NCBI RefSeq assembly: GCF_014695575.1
Contig: NZ_JACJOO010000071.1
Location: forward strand, 1 to 64,000
Direction: 5' to 3'
Length of the DNA stretch: 64,000 bases
Source: Leptolyngbya sp. FACHB-8
Lineage (GTDB): Bacteria > Cyanobacteriota > Cyanobacteriia > Elainellales > Elainellaceae
The number at the start of each line of letters is the position of its first letter. The stretch's first letter is position 1. The notes beneath the pieces are model-generated. The model searched no databases, was not told the DNA's origin, and was given only the letters and a program-made list of their open reading frames with translations. Shown here piece by piece: positions 1 to 9,607 of the stretch. Made by a program: the position numbers and the translations under genes.

Positions 1-34
1 CAAGTAGCTTTGCTTACCATTGCGATGCCCATTT

Positions 35-580
35 TTAACAATTCTGTCGCTGGTGCAATGAGGACAATTCATAAAGCATTTTCAACTCTGCATCATTCTC
101 ATTATGCAACGCCAAAACAACTGAAGTCTCAACTTGCCGATCTGGAATCCTCCAATATTTCTTTAGCAGGTAATTCTTCTCCTCCTCCTCAACAAGACAA
201 AAACCGTTCTTTTCGTAAAAGCTTATTGCCCAACTGGCTGCTTTCCAAGTTCCAACTAAAATCGGCTTTGTTGAACCTTGCGTCAATTCCCGAAGCAGGT
301 ATGTTCCAATGCCTTTGTTTCTTTGTTTTGTTTTGACATACGCATGACGAATTAGGTTTACATCTACTTTGTCTTGGATCCCCATAACTCCAATAATTTC
401 ATTATTATCGACATAACATGAAAAAATTACACCATCCTCGATTTGCGCTTTTAGCTCTTCTTTTGCCATATACGGCTCATGCCACCGATCAGGTGGAATT
501 ACTCCTTTATAAGCAATTGCTGCATCATTAATAATATTGAAAATCTTTTCAAAATCCTTATCCATACTTTTTCGTATCAT
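35..580 (-). CDS. GNAT-family N-acetyltransferase
   Basis: A protein of about 181 residues in the GCN5-related N-acetyltransferase fold, which moves an acetyl group from acetyl-CoA to an amine; the substrate cannot be told from sequence. What shows it is the acetyl-CoA loop region with RNKGIGTYLLREL (about residues 87-99) after a beta strand with RHAYVKTKQ, and a C-terminal SFYEKNGF motif typical of the family. Start: the ATG at 580 is preceded by AGGAGAGG at a 6-nt spacing; an in-frame GTG directly upstream is less likely. The last 30 or so residues, after KKYWRIPD, look less like the family and may be a run-on. It is a stand-alone gene in an accessory stretch. Confidence 0.85.
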   Translation of the reverse strand: MIRKSMDKDFEKIFNIINDAAIAYKGVIPPDRWHEPYMAKEELKAQIEDGVIFSCYVDNNEIIGVMGIQDKVDVNLIRHAYVKTKQRNKGIGTYLLRELTQGSTKPILVGTWKAASWAISFYEKNGFCLVEEEEKNYLLKKYWRIPDRQVETSVVLALHNENDAELKMLYELSSLHQRQNC

Positions 581-712
581 CACACACCTCTCCTCAAAAA
601 GTTGTTATTTTTGCTAGCTCTATAGTATGCCAATGACGAAACGCAGCGACGGCAGATAAGTTTGAACTTAGCATCAGCAGTCTTCGTTTTGTAGCACTAC
701 ATGCTGAGAAGC

Positions 713-774
713 AGGAACGTTATTTTTTGAAAAGCTGCGCTGAACGCAGCTTTTCAAAAAATTAATCTGTTCTA
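713..774. repeat. Palindromic element, family D copy 1
   Basis: A hairpin with arms TTTTTTGAAAAGCTGCG and its complement (core 723-761). The outer sequences GGAAC and GTTCT pair imperfectly. The same TTTTTGAAAAGC core, with similar outer ends, recurs at 16582, 23208 and 53424. The rest of the 584-878 gap holds no convincing gene. Confidence 0.75.
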
Positions 775-878
775 ACCAGGGTGTGTAAGGTTATACAATC
801 TCATTTGCAGATAACCTCATGGGTAGCTTCGGGACGGCATATCGCTCTTTGAGCATTTTTAAATATCGCAAATGGCCT

Positions 879-1406
879 TTATTTTGCGAGTTTTAGTTCG
901 ATAGCTTTGTAGAACTCCTTCACATGCTTAGGAGACTGAAGATGATAAACCTGCTTGCTTCCCTTCGCTTTATGCACGTACTCTCGATACTTTGGTGTGA
1001 GTTTCTTATTGCATAGCCAAACCGTATAATAACTGTTCAGCGTACCCTTCAAGAGCGGGCTATTCTCAGGCCAATTTGCGGGTGGAACGAGAAAGCCTTT
1101 CAAGAATCGCTTCGTTACCCACCAATAGTGCTGCAGCACTGGCATATCCATATAAATTAAGGTGTCAGCAGCCTCCAGTCGTTCCCATACCGTATCTAAT
1201 GATCCATATCCATCAATTATCCATTGGTCTTGCTGAAGGAGTTGATCATGAGCAACTTTGTATTCTTCGTAGGGAACTTCTTTACCACCAGGTTTGTACT
1301 TCAAAAGGTCTAAAGCAACCATAGGCAAACCTGTTATTTCTGCTAAACGTTTGCTGAGTGTAGACTTGCCGCCTCCAGCATTACCAAATACAGCAACTTT
1401 GTTCAC
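879..1406 (-). CDS. Small P-loop nucleotide kinase / topology-modulation-like ATPase
   Basis: A protein of about 175 residues with an N-terminal Walker A loop, GNAGGGKST (about residues 7-15), and the layout of adenylate/shikimate-kinase-like proteins often annotated as FlaR or topology-modulation proteins. A conserved WIIDGYGS segment and later basic residues would form the lid. The substrate is unknown. Start: the ATG at 1412 touches the ribosome binding site GAGGAG with no spacing, whereas the GTG at 1406 lies six bases after it and gives MNKVAVFGNAGGGKST, so 1406 is preferred. It is monocistronic, between the GNAT gene and the GFA gene on the same strand. Confidence 0.75.
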   Translation of the reverse strand: MNKVAVFGNAGGGKSTLSKRLAEITGLPMVALDLLKYKPGGKEVPYEEYKVAHDQLLQQDQWIIDGYGSLDTVWERLEAADTLIYMDMPVLQHYWWVTKRFLKGFLVPPANWPENSPLLKGTLNSYYTVWLCNKKLTPKYREYVHKAKGSKQVYHLQSPKHVKEFYKAIELKLAK

Positions 1407-1586
1407 AAGCATCTCCTCATGAATGTTGCTTTCAACTACTCTTCAGTAATGCACTTTTACGGACTGACTAACAGTATAGGGCTGCGCCCACATGCAGCCA
1501 GTGATGCCCTAGCTTAGTCGAGGCCCTGCTAGAGCGTAGCGGAAGCAGGAACGATGGAAAACGCACCTTGTTAGGTACGTTCTGCT

Positions 1587-2006
1587 CTACCATGTCTCTG
1601 GATACTCGGTGTGGGTTGGAAGCCCTCCGCTAGCACAACCCCACGATACTCTGGATGCCCAGAAGATGTGATCTGTCGGAGTAATCGACGGCTCTGTATC
1701 CAATGAGCCAGCCGGAATAACCATGACTTTGCCGTTGCGCGTGAGGCGCGGGACTGGGCACCCGCAATGGCGACAAAACCATTTGCCGAAGCTCTTGGCT
1801 GTGGGAAGGTCATAACGTGTGATGACTTCCTCCCCTGAAAGCCATCGGAACTGACTGGGCTCAACAGTTAAATTTGTAGCATGGCCTGTGCCTGTGCCTT
1901 TGCGACACCGTGAGCAGTGACAATGAGCCATTTTCTGGAATGGTGGGTTAACCTCAAATGTTACCGTTCCACAAAGGCAACTGCCGTGAATGACTGACTC
2001 ATTCAT
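1587..2006 (-). CDS. GFA-family (CENP-V/GFA domain) zinc protein
   Basis: A 139-residue protein of the Gfa superfamily, whose founding member is described as a glutathione-dependent formaldehyde-activating enzyme; most members have no proven reaction. Zinc-binding cysteines are visible as GSCLCGTV (about residues 8-15), HCHCSRCRKGTG (about 28-39) and WFCRHCGCPV (about 76-85). Start ATG at 2006 follows GGAGAAAG at good spacing. The C-terminus is slightly unusual, ending SGGLPTHTEYPETW. It is a lone gene on the minus strand. Confidence 0.88.
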   Translation of the reverse strand: MNESVIHGSCLCGTVTFEVNPPFQKMAHCHCSRCRKGTGTGHATNLTVEPSQFRWLSGEEVITRYDLPTAKSFGKWFCRHCGCPVPRLTRNGKVMVIPAGSLDTEPSITPTDHIFWASRVSWGCASGGLPTHTEYPETW

Positions 2007-2139
2007 CTGCTTTCTCCAGGTATCTAACGACTGCGTTCAGCGAGTGCAATTAACATTACACCAAGCACAAAAGACTTTATTCTGCTGCAATACTTATTAG
2101 CCTGCCGCGTCTACATAGCGTATTTAAAGCCTTCTACAT

Positions 2140-2502
2140 CTATCCATCACCGTTTACCACAGCTTCAGCATCGACTTCTATAAAGAACTTCTCCTCTACC
2201 ATGGCTCGTACACCAATCAGAGGCATTGCTGGAAGTTGGCCCACCGTGGAGTATTTCTGTAGCACCTTACCAATTATTTCCGCATCCTCAGACTGATAAT
2301 TCACCACATACATTTTATTCTAATAACCTCAGTTCGGGATAAGCTGAAGTGCTCATTTTGGCGTGCGCAAAGCGCACGCCAAAATGAGCGTTTTCGAGTG
2401 CCGCGCAACGCACGGCACTCGAAAACGCCCTTAACCCGAACTCAGGTTATTCTAATAACACCTGCAGTTTCCGTCACACCACTTGCTAACGCTGAAGGTT
2501 CC
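2140..2502 (-). pseudogene. RidA/YjgF-family remnant interrupted by a palindromic element
   Basis: The segment 2140-2313 encodes the last 57 residues of a RidA-type enamine/imine deaminase, from MYVVNYQSEDAE through QLPAMPLIGVRAMVEE and FIEVDAEAVV. Beyond the 124-bp palindromic element at 2325-2448, the minus-strand reading resumes at 2457-2500 with a translation ending SGVTETAGVIRIK, which matches what normally precedes MYVVNYQ in this family. Joining the two needs removal of the element plus one copy of its 8-bp flanking repeat, and there is also a one-base frameshift. The 5' end is lost where a second hairpin (2503-2570) begins. The gene is therefore dead. Confidence 0.75.
2325..2448. repeat. 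Palindromic element, family A copy 1 (124 bp, double hairpin)
   Basis: The ends are AACCTCAG and CTCAGGTT. Two perfect or near-perfect hairpins lie inside: one with a GC-AAA-GC tip, the other a GAGTGCCG-type arm. It is flanked by the direct repeat ATTCTAAT (2317-2324 and 2449-2456), the signature of insertion with target duplication, and sits inside the RidA remnant. Copies of identical length occur at 16436 (inverted) and 53495. Confidence 0.9.
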
Positions 2503-2570
2503 TAAGAGGATGCCTGGTAATTTGGACGCCAGGCTAAATGTCTAGCGTCCAAATTCCAGACATCCTCTTA
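2503..2570. repeat. Imperfect hairpin element
   Basis: The arms TAAGAGGATG and CATCCTCTTA enclose a second pairing of AATTTGGACGC with GCGTCCAAATT. It marks the point where homology to RidA ends, so it probably truncated that gene, or arrived next to a truncated one. Confidence 0.7.
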
Positions 2571-2613
2571 ACAGGACGGAGAACGTTAGGTGCAGCTTTG
2601 TGTTGAATTGGTA

Positions 2614-5127
2614 TTAGTTTTTTAGTCGAGTACGCATCAGGTAGGAGCAAAAGGCAAGATAGTATTTCCAGGCGATCGCCCCTCCAATAAGTGCAACGAT
2701 TACACCGACCCAGCCATGGTCTCCAAAAATTTTGGCGCTCAGGGAATTGAACTGGAAGTGCGAGAGATAAATAAATAGGGAGGCACTAGCAACTTGTGAG
2801 ATAGGTGCTTTCAGGAAAGCAGGCACCTTAGCCCAGGGAAGCCATAGGAGTAGAAGGCCACCATAAGTCAGAATCTCAAATGCAGCCCTGTCACCTATAT
2901 TCTGGTAAGCAGTGGTCAGGAACATGGCTGATAAAATAATCTTGAATGGTTTGCTTTCCAATGTTTGAGCCCCAATACCCATGGCAAAGAGCCAGAAATA
3001 TACGTGGGGAACTCGGTTCAACAGATGTGTTGTGTCCCAAACCATTGGAGTGAGCAGATTTATCAATATAGAAATCACGACCAGGCTAGCAGCGACGAGC
3101 TCTTGGCGTGCTCTGGAAATATATTTCTTGGGTATTAAGCTGACTACGAATGCGGCAATCAGAAGAATTTGGATATAGACTTCAATAAACCAAAGGGAAA
3201 AACCATTGTTTGCATTGGCCCTAACAAGGTTGGAGAACAGAAGTAAAGATGGGAAATATAGACTGTTGAACACAGCCTGTGTTAGTAAAAGATAACCAAT
3301 GCTGGGGACTGCAATAGTTGCAGCAAGGGCCAATATTGGCCGAATTGACCCTGTGGTAATAATATTGGGAAGCTGAAATCGAGAAAAATTAAAGCCAGCA
3401 ATCATCAACAGCAAAGCGGCACTGGATCCACCCGGGTCTGTTTCTGTAAGATGCCCAATCACAATTAACGAAATTGCAACAAATCGAAGCAGAATCTGGG
3501 TTTCCAGCTTTTGAAATAAACTGTGGTTACCTTGCAATTGTTCCAAATCACGCAGGGGTAACTCGTACCAATTTTGGGGTAAGTTGCTGACGCTCTTCTC
3601 TAGCTCTAGCATCATATCGATGTAGTCTAAGGAGCTACCTCCTAAGGTAACAAAAGACGATTCTGAGTCAATCTCTTTGTTTGAAAAACGAGTCACAAAG
3701 ATTTCTCGGACTGTCTTTTTCGAGTTTTTTTGGGTTTGGGCGGCGATCGCCGCATCCAACTTTTCTGCCTCATGATCTGCTAAACGCGCAACTTCACTGA
3801 AGTCGATCTTGCCATTTGCCTTCCGAGGAATGGTTTCGACGACCCCCACATGAATCGTGGCCGCAGGCAAACCCAACCAATCGGCAACCGAATCGCGAAT
3901 GGTTACGGCTTGCATTGCTGCCGTAGTTAGAATCCACAGAGTATCGTTTCGGCCTGTGCTAACCGCACTATAGCCCTGATCAAGCAACCACCCATCCACC
4001 TCATCAAGGCTAATTCGCAGGCCGTACAGTTTCACAAAGCGCTTTTTCCGGCCAACAATGTAGTAGAGACCATCGCGGGTTCGGCGTGCCAGGTCGCCCG
4101 TCTGTAATTCTGTTAGGTCATAGCCGCGAGATAAGTCTTCAGCACTGAGCGCGTAGCCCATCATCACATTGTCACCCGTATAAACCAGTTCTCCTGTTTC
4201 GTCTGGGCCTTCAATTTCAACTCCTTGATCATCGATCAGTCGAAATTTGCCCCCGGGAATCGGAATGCCAATGCAATTGGGATTTTCTAATGCTCGATCA
4301 GGTGGAAGATAAGCCATCCGAGCGGTTGCCTCTGTTTGGCCGTACATCACAAAAAATTGCCAGCCTTCCTTCTGGCTTTGCTCTGTCAACGCTTTTACAC
4401 GGCTGGGTTCAAGACGGCCCCCGGCTTGCGTTGCATACCGTAACGTCTTGCGTTCGGCTGTTTTTACGCCGCTCTTTTCAATCAGGGCATAGCTATGGGG
4501 CACCCCAGCAAAACTAGTGCAATGATGTTGATCAAAGAGTTCCCAAAACTCTGGTTCTGCGACGGATTTTTGTGTAAGAACCAACGTCGCGCCTGCTAAC
4601 AAATGAGAATTGATCACGGAGAGCCCATAGGAGTAATACATGGGCAGAGTGGTGGGCGCTCGATCTTCCGAGTTAATGGAGAGGTACTCAATGATCGATC
4701 TCGCATTGGCCTCAAGAGCTTTGTGGGACAGCCGAATAGATTTTGCCGTACCTGTTGAACCGGAGGTTGAGAGGATGACCGCTAAATCAGGATGTACTTG
4801 AATGTCTGTTTCTGTCTTATGGGTTGTGACGGTATCAGCAGTAGTATCAATACAATATAAAACTGAAAATTGAGCCTGCAATTTCTGATTAACTTCAGGC
4901 TGATTGGATGCAACTAAAAGTGCCGGGCAGCCCGCACGGAGCGCACTTAGATAAGCGATAACTGAATTTAATGAATTCTCGCATTCAATTAGAGCAACAC
5001 CTCGACCGGATGAAAAACGAGATATAAATTTCTCGATGAGTTGGTCGAGTTCTCTGTAAGAAACTCTAAGACCATCTTCTGTGATGATTGCTAGTTGGTC
5101 GTGAAGATGAGAGAAGGATTCAAACAT
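2614..5127 (-). CDS. AMP-dependent ligase - acyl carrier - acyltransferase-3 fusion
   Basis: An 837-residue protein with three parts. Residues 1-450 are an adenylate-forming (ANL) ligase: phosphate loop LSTSGSTGTAKS (119-130), YGQTEAT (262-268), TGDL (343-346), GRKKRFVKLYG (359-369) and the C-terminal lysine in PRKANGK (K440). Residues 465-530 are a carrier domain with LGGSSLD, where Ser499 would carry phosphopantetheine. Residues 545-837 are strongly hydrophobic with about eight to ten membrane spans and an early histidine in IVIGHLTE (H559), as in acyltransferase-3 proteins. The inferred reaction is activation of an acid, loading onto the carrier arm, and transfer to an acceptor at or across the membrane. 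Substrate and acceptor are unknown, and no biosynthetic partners are adjacent. It is monocistronic. Confidence 0.85.
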   Translation of the reverse strand: MFESFSHLHDQLAIITEDGLRVSYRELDQLIEKFISRFSSGRGVALIECENSLNSVIAYLSALRAGCPALLVASNQPEVNQKLQAQFSVLYCIDTTADTVTTHKTETDIQVHPDLAVILSTSGSTGTAKSIRLSHKALEANARSIIEYLSINSEDRAPTTLPMYYSYGLSVINSHLLAGATLVLTQKSVAEPEFWELFDQHHCTSFAGVPHSYALIEKSGVKTAERKTLRYATQAGGRLEPSRVKALTEQSQKEGWQFFVMYGQTEATARMAYLPPDRALENPNCIGIPIPGGKFRLIDDQGVEIEGPDETGELVYTGDNVMMGYALSAEDLSRGYDLTELQTGDLARRTRDGLYYIVGRKKRFVKLYGLRISLDEVDGWLLDQGYSAVSTGRNDTLWILTTAAMQAVTIRDSVADWLGLPAATIHVGVVETIPRKANGKIDFSEVARLADHEAEKLDAAIAAQTQKNSKKTVREIFVTRFSNKEIDSESSFVTLGGSSLDYIDMMLELEKSVSNLPQNWYELPLRDLEQLQGNHSLFQKLETQILLRFVAISLIVIGHLTETDPGGSSAALLLMIAGFNFSRFQLPNIITTGSIRPILALAATIAVPSIGYLLLTQAVFNSLYFPSLLLFSNLVRANANNGFSLWFIEVYIQILLIAAFVVSLIPKKYISRARQELVAASLVVISILINLLTPMVWDTTHLLNRVPHVYFWLFAMGIGAQTLESKPFKIILSAMFLTTAYQNIGDRAAFEILTYGGLLLLWLPWAKVPAFLKAPISQVASASLFIYLSHFQFNSLSAKIFGDHGWVGVIVALIGGAIAWKYYLAFCSYLMRTRLKN

Positions 5128-5834
5128 ATCTAAAGGCTCTTAATCTGCTCTGGTTTTGAGAGTTACTAAAGCAACAAATCTTTCCTCCAGGGAGGAGCCG
5201 TGCGGTCTACACGTTTCACTCTGGCTAACACTCGTATGCAGCCGAAATTAACGAGATTTTGCACCTCGTGATCAGAAAAGCAAATCGCGTCAAGGGATTG
5301 TGACGCTCGATCGCTTCCCTCAACTTATAAAACGTTCAATCCTTACAAACACAATAAAAAAATGGAGGTTTTATCTTCCATCACACTGTGGTATTTGTCT
5401 TTGAAAAACAAACCTATCGTTCGTTGTGAAGGCGATCGCTAACTCATAGAGAACACAAAACAGCATCAAATCATTTCGGACTAACTCGTACTTAATCGAA
5501 TCATGTATGCTGAATGACCCTCGAATGGGCTTCTAGAAAAACTTCGGTCTACCAACGTACTCAAGCAAAGATCTGAGAAAGAACTGAGCTTCTAAAAACA
5601 TTACGGATGAATTAGGTAGATGCTTCTAAGAATATTAACCCTGTATACGGAGATTACTTAGGTGTTTTCGATAATGTTTAGATGAAGAATTTCAGGCTTT
5701 GTGAAGAAAAAGCCAGCCAGGGTAGATTTGGAAGCTTTCATTTGAACGAGAACTCACTACGCCAAATTTCCCCGTTACAGGCCTAAGTGACTGAAGTACA
5801 AACCCTTTGGCTGCTACACAACCTGACGGGTTAA

Positions 5835-5878
5835 GGGCTTTTTCGAGGGGCGCGCAAAGCGGCCCCTCGAAAAAGCCC
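5835..5878. repeat. Strong hairpin
   Basis: Seventeen-base perfect arms, GGGCTTTTTCGAGGGGC and its complement, surround a GC-rich tip containing GCAAAGC. It resembles the other miniature palindromes of the window but no second copy was recognised. Confidence 0.75.
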
Positions 5879-5920
5879 ATTTTGTAGTGTTGAGGAAGAA
5901 AGGGGGGATTCAGTGAGCCG

Positions 5921-5957
5921 GGTAAAAAAATAGCGTGGCCGATTGTGCCACGCTATT
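5921..5957 (-). terminator. clpC terminator
   Basis: Read on the minus strand, AATAGCGTGGC pairs with GCCACGCTATT and is followed by a run of T. It lies about 60 bases past the clpC stop codon. Confidence 0.85.
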
Positions 5958-6019
5958 ACTCAGGATTCAATTTGGGTTTAAAGAGTTGCTATTCCAAAAT
6001 CCTGATCAGGAGATTCGTA

Positions 6020-8497
6020 TTAGCCAACCAACTGCAACACGGGTTGATCTGCTGTCCGAACCGTGACTTGCTGGTCGTCATCCACATCTAGAATGATCCG
6101 ATCGCCCTCTTTTGCTGTACCTGACAACAGGGCCTCAGCAAGATTGTCTTCCACCAATCGCGTGATGGTACGACGCAGGGGACGGGCTCCATAGGAGGGG
6201 TTATAACCCTCATTCACCAGCTTCTCTTTGAGAGCAGGGGTGATTTCAAGGGACATACTGCGATCGCTTAACCGCTCGTTCACTTCCTGCACGAGGATAT
6301 CAGCGATGTGGCTTACTTCCTCACGGGTGAGTTGACGGAAGACGATGATCTCATCCAGTCGGTTCAGCAGCTCAGGACGGAAGTAATTCTTCAGGTCGTC
6401 CATGACGCGGTTGCGCAGCTGGTTGTACTGCGACTCGGCCAGGTCTTCAGTCGTGCTGAAGCCTAAGCCTGCACCGCCCTTCTCAATGGCACGGGAGCCA
6501 ATGTTGGAAGTAAACAGGATCAGCGTGTTCTTGAAGCTGACAACCCGACCTTTCGCATCGGTCAGACGGCCATCTTCCAGCAATTGCAGCAACAGGTTGA
6601 ACACATCAGGATGCGCCTTCTCAACTTCGTCGAACAGAAGGACAGTGTAGGGCTTGCGCCGTACTGCTTCCGTCAGTTGTCCGCCTTCGTCATAACCGAC
6701 ATAGCCCGGAGGCGATCCGATCATCTTGGAAACCGTGTGGGATTCCATCATTTCAGACATGTCGACGCGAATCATCGCTTCTTCCGAACCGAAGACTGCT
6801 GCGGCCAGTGCTTTGGCCAACTCAGTCTTACCAACACCGGTGGGGCCAGAGAAGAAGAGGCTAGCGATCGGGCGATCGGCATTCTTCAGGCCAACCCGCG
6901 CGCGACGAATGGCCCGGGCGGCTGCCTTCACAGCTTCATCCTGACCAATGACCCGCTCGTGCAACTGGTCTTCCAGATGCAGCAGGGCAATGGATTCAGA
7001 TTCTGTCAGCTTGCTAACAGGAATGCCAGTCCAGGCTTCGACTACCTGGGCGATGTCCTCAGAGGTAACTTCGGGACGAGCAACAGTATGTTCCGCAGTA
7101 TCACCCTGAACCTGGAGGTTAAGGAGTTGGCTTTCCAGTTCCCGTTCGCGATCGCGCAACTCTGACGCCTTATCAAAATCTTGGGCTTCTAGAGAGGCAT
7201 CCTTATCCACAATGACCTGGCGCAATTGTTGCTTCAGGTCGCGGTCAGGCGATCGCACAGCATAGCGCAGTCGTACGCGAGAACCGGCCTCATCGATCAG
7301 GTCAATCGCCTTATCGGGGAGGTAGCGATCGGGAATATAACGATGGGACCAGGTGGCCGCAGTTTCCAACGCTTCATCGGTGATGATGAGACGGTGGTGC
7401 TGCTCGTAGCGCTGACGCACGCCCCGTAGGATCTCCATGGTCTCCAGAACGCTGGGTTCTTCCACCATAACGGGTTGGAAGCGGCGCTCAAGAGCGGCAT
7501 CCTTCTCGATGTGCTGGCGATACTCATCCAGGGTTGTAGCACCGATGCATTGCAGGTCACCACGAGCCAGGGCAGGCTTCATCAGGTTGGCGGCATCCAT
7601 GCCACCTTCCAGAGATCCTGAACCAACCAGGGTATGGATTTCGTCAATCACCAGAATGACGTTGCCCGACTGACGGACTTCATCCAGAATCTGCTTGATG
7701 CGCTCTTCAAAGTCTCCCCGGAAGCGGGTTCCGGCGAGCAGGGTACCCATGCTCAGGCTCACGACGCGCTTGTCGAGTAGGGCTTCGGGTACGTCTTCGT
7801 AAGCGATGCGTTGGGCCAAGCCTTCAGCGAGCGCCGTCTTACCCACACCGGGTTCCCCAATAAGCACAGGGTTGTTCTTCCGACGACGACCGAGAATCTG
7901 GATAACCCGCTCAATTTCAACTTGACGACCAACTACGGGATCCAGCTTGCCTTCGAGGGCCATCTGGGTCAGATCGGTGCCAAACTCCTGAAGCATGGGA
8001 GTCTTGGCGTTGGAGCGAGGTACAGGCGAACGGTTGGTTCCACTGCGGGTGGCGACCAGCTGTTCTTCGTTAACGGCCTGAATGATACGGGTGCGTAGGC
8101 TAGGAAGGTCAACACCCAACTGACGCAGTACCCGGACGGCAACGCTGTCATTTTGCTGAGCCAGGCTCAGTAACAGATGCTCAGGTGCGATATAAGGTTG
8201 GTCAAGCTGACGAGCTTCCTGAAACGCTTCGGCAAAGCTCTCTTTAACTTTGGGGGTGAAGGGAATTTCGGGGGGGACGTAGCCAGAACCGCGACCAACC
8301 AACCGTTCAACTTGATAGCGGGCCGAGTCCAGGGTTACGCCGAGATTCGATAGGACAGTGTTGGCGATCGTGTCCTTGACCTTCAGCATTCCTAGCAGAA
8401 TTTGCTCGGTGCCCACGAAGTTATGGCCGGTGCGACGGGCTTCTTCTTGAGCAGCCATGACAACGGCGATCGCCTTCTCGGTGAAATACTCAAACAT
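6020..8497 (-). CDS. clpC: ATP-dependent Clp protease ATP-binding subunit ClpC
   Basis: An 825-residue HSP100 unfoldase that feeds substrates to the ClpP/R protease chamber in the cytoplasm and is essential in many cyanobacteria. In order: a double Clp-N repeat (1-145), AAA+ module 1 with Walker A GEPGVGKT (214-221) and Walker [10 protein letters not shown], a UVR/middle domain with coiled coil (about 419-456), AAA+ module 2 with Walker A GPTGVGKT (551-558) and [12 protein letters not shown], and a C-terminal small domain. The length and the single middle UVR domain separate ClpC from ClpB. A ribosome binding site (AAGGAA, with AGGAGAA further up) precedes the ATG. A hairpin terminator follows. 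A 24-bp inverted repeat lies about 80 bp upstream. Confidence 0.97.
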   Translation of the reverse strand: MFEYFTEKAIAVVMAAQEEARRTGHNFVGTEQILLGMLKVKDTIANTVLSNLGVTLDSARYQVERLVGRGSGYVPPEIPFTPKVKESFAEAFQEARQLDQPYIAPEHLLLSLAQQNDSVAVRVLRQLGVDLPSLRTRIIQAVNEEQLVATRSGTNRSPVPRSNAKTPMLQEFGTDLTQMALEGKLDPVVGRQVEIERVIQILGRRRKNNPVLIGEPGVGKTALAEGLAQRIAYEDVPEALLDKRVVSLSMGTLLAGTRFRGDFEERIKQILDEVRQSGNVILVIDEIHTLVGSGSLEGGMDAANLMKPALARGDLQCIGATTLDEYRQHIEKDAALERRFQPVMVEEPSVLETMEILRGVRQRYEQHHRLIITDEALETAATWSHRYIPDRYLPDKAIDLIDEAGSRVRLRYAVRSPDRDLKQQLRQVIVDKDASLEAQDFDKASELRDRERELESQLLNLQVQGDTAEHTVARPEVTSEDIAQVVEAWTGIPVSKLTESESIALLHLEDQLHERVIGQDEAVKAAARAIRRARVGLKNADRPIASLFFSGPTGVGKTELAKALAAAVFGSEEAMIRVDMSEMMESHTVSKMIGSPPGYVGYDEGGQLTEAVRRKPYTVLLFDEVEKAHPDVFNLLLQLLEDGRLTDAKGRVVSFKNTLILFTSNIGSRAIEKGGAGLGFSTTEDLAESQYNQLRNRVMDDLKNYFRPELLNRLDEIIVFRQLTREEVSHIADILVQEVNERLSDRSMSLEITPALKEKLVNEGYNPSYGARPLRRTITRLVEDNLAEALLSGTAKEGDRIILDVDDDQQVTVRTADQPVLQLVG

Positions 8498-8575
8498 GGC
8501 GTAGTTCCTTGACGAAGTTCTCCTGACACTGCCGTTGAGTCCGATAGATTGTCAGGCTTAGTCTAATGCTCTATG

Positions 8576-8599
8576 TCGATACATTTATTAATGTATCGA
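8576..8599. promoter_or_regulatory. Perfect inverted repeat upstream of clpC
   Basis: TCGATACATT and AATGTATCGA are separated by TATT. It is 79 bp upstream of the clpC start, where a promoter operator would lie. It could bind a dimeric regulator or be a small hairpin in the leader. No terminator T-run follows. Confidence 0.4.
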
Positions 8600-8867
8600 G
8601 AATGTTTTGCTTCATGAAGCAACCTCGGGGAGGGATAACCGTAATCTTTGGACGGACTTTATCGCTAGACTCAGCTTCGCTTTGGCATACATAGAATGCA
8701 AAATTTAGCCTCATACTTTACACATGTCGAAACAAAACTGAGCCTAACTATAGGGTGAGGCAAACGCCATCCTTTTGTGCGAGTTTTCCACACCCGGAGA
8801 GGCACGCGTATTTTTGTCGAAAACTCGATACTATTTCATATCGATTCACTGATGGAAATTCTGCCTT

Positions 8868-9116
8868 ATGTTTCAGCCTACTCATTGGCTGGTTTCTCGC
8901 TCTACTAAGACTCCGGTGCAATTGATTCCTGCGGCCACGGGGTATCGCTTGATGAGCGAGCAAGAGTTTGAACAGGGCCGCGAACCTGCCTTTGAAATAC
9001 GCCCCCGTCTTGGCGTTTTTTGCCTTGATGTTCAGGTCGTGGGCTACAGCCTGGAACCAATGCCAGTAAAGCTGTCTTCCTTCAAAGAGCAGCCCTTCGA
9101 CCATCGGGCTATTTAA
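8868..9116 (+). CDS. Small conserved-type hypothetical protein (82 aa)
   Basis: The protein begins [20 protein letters not shown] and has a compact beta-rich look, with [19 protein letters not shown] near the end. It resembles small cyanobacterial proteins of unknown function that start MFQPTH-LVSR, but I cannot name a function. The plus-strand frame is chosen over the overlapping minus-strand frame (8748-9134) because the plus-strand protein has balanced composition and a natural start and stop, while the other is basic and low in structure. A GGAAA lies shortly upstream of the ATG. Confidence 0.65.
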   Translation: MFQPTHWLVSRSTKTPVQLIPAATGYRLMSEQEFEQGREPAFEIRPRLGVFCLDVQVVGYSLEPMPVKLSSFKEQPFDHRAI

Positions 9117-9131
9117 GCTCAGATCTAGCAT

Positions 9132-9195
9132 CAAACCCGGGAATCTCTGTTTTTTCGTTGTCAGGCGACGAGAAAACAGAGATTTCCGGGTTTGG
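9132..9195. repeat. Hairpin just after the small hypothetical gene
   Basis: CAAACCCGGGAATCTCTGTTTT pairs with its near-complement ending CCGGGTTTG. It could end transcription of the 8868-9116 gene although no long T-run follows. Next to it, at 9398-9432, is a second weaker hairpin (TTGTTTTTCCGAG arms) with a decayed relative at about 48456-48502. Confidence 0.65.
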
Positions 9196-9470
9196 TTTTA
9201 GACAGGATGTGAGCGCCTCATTGAGTGAAAATGTTTCACGGTTTCACCCATGAAATATGAAAGAAACAAGTGTGTTTCTTAAGATCGAATGAGGGAGTGG
9301 AGAGCGATCGCCCTCTATTTCCTATACAAAAGAAACTCACAGTTTCTTGAGAGTAAGCCAACTTACTAAGGGGTATTTTAAAGCTGCTTAGAAGGGTTGT
9401 TTTTCCGAGTGCTTAGCGCCCGAAAAAACAACTGTTTAAAACAAACCTTAGAACTGCAGGTTGAAGCAGG

Positions 9471-9571
9471 GTACAACGGGTGCATCCCAGTTTTGTTAAT
9501 GTGGCGGGCGAAGCCCGCCACATTAACAAAACTGGGATTTCAATCTGCAAAAGTGGGATGTACCCGGGTAC
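9471..9571. repeat. Palindromic element with nested inverted ends
   Basis: The core at 9485-9537 is a perfect 25-base-arm hairpin with a GAA triloop (GC-GAA-GC tip). The outer ends, GTACAACGGGTGCATCCCA and TGGGATGTACCCGGGTAC, form a second, imperfect inverted repeat. Its build is the same as the other miniature elements: fixed outer repeats around a perfect hairpin. Confidence 0.8.
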
Positions 9572-9607
9572 AACTCAATGCTATCAAGGTGCATGTTCCG
9601 TCGCTAA

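Larger units (their letters stand above)
5128..6019. other. Intergenic, about 0.9 kb
   Basis: There is no gene I can support. It holds a strong hairpin at 5835-5878 (GGGCTTTTTCGAGGGGC arms) and the clpC terminator near 5940. The 62-codon reading frame at 5692-5880 runs through the hairpin and looks spurious. Confidence 0.7.

Noticed and set aside
8748..9134. A 128-codon minus-strand frame overlapping the small hypothetical gene
   Set aside because: Basic, irregular composition and no recognised family; the plus-strand protein is more credible.
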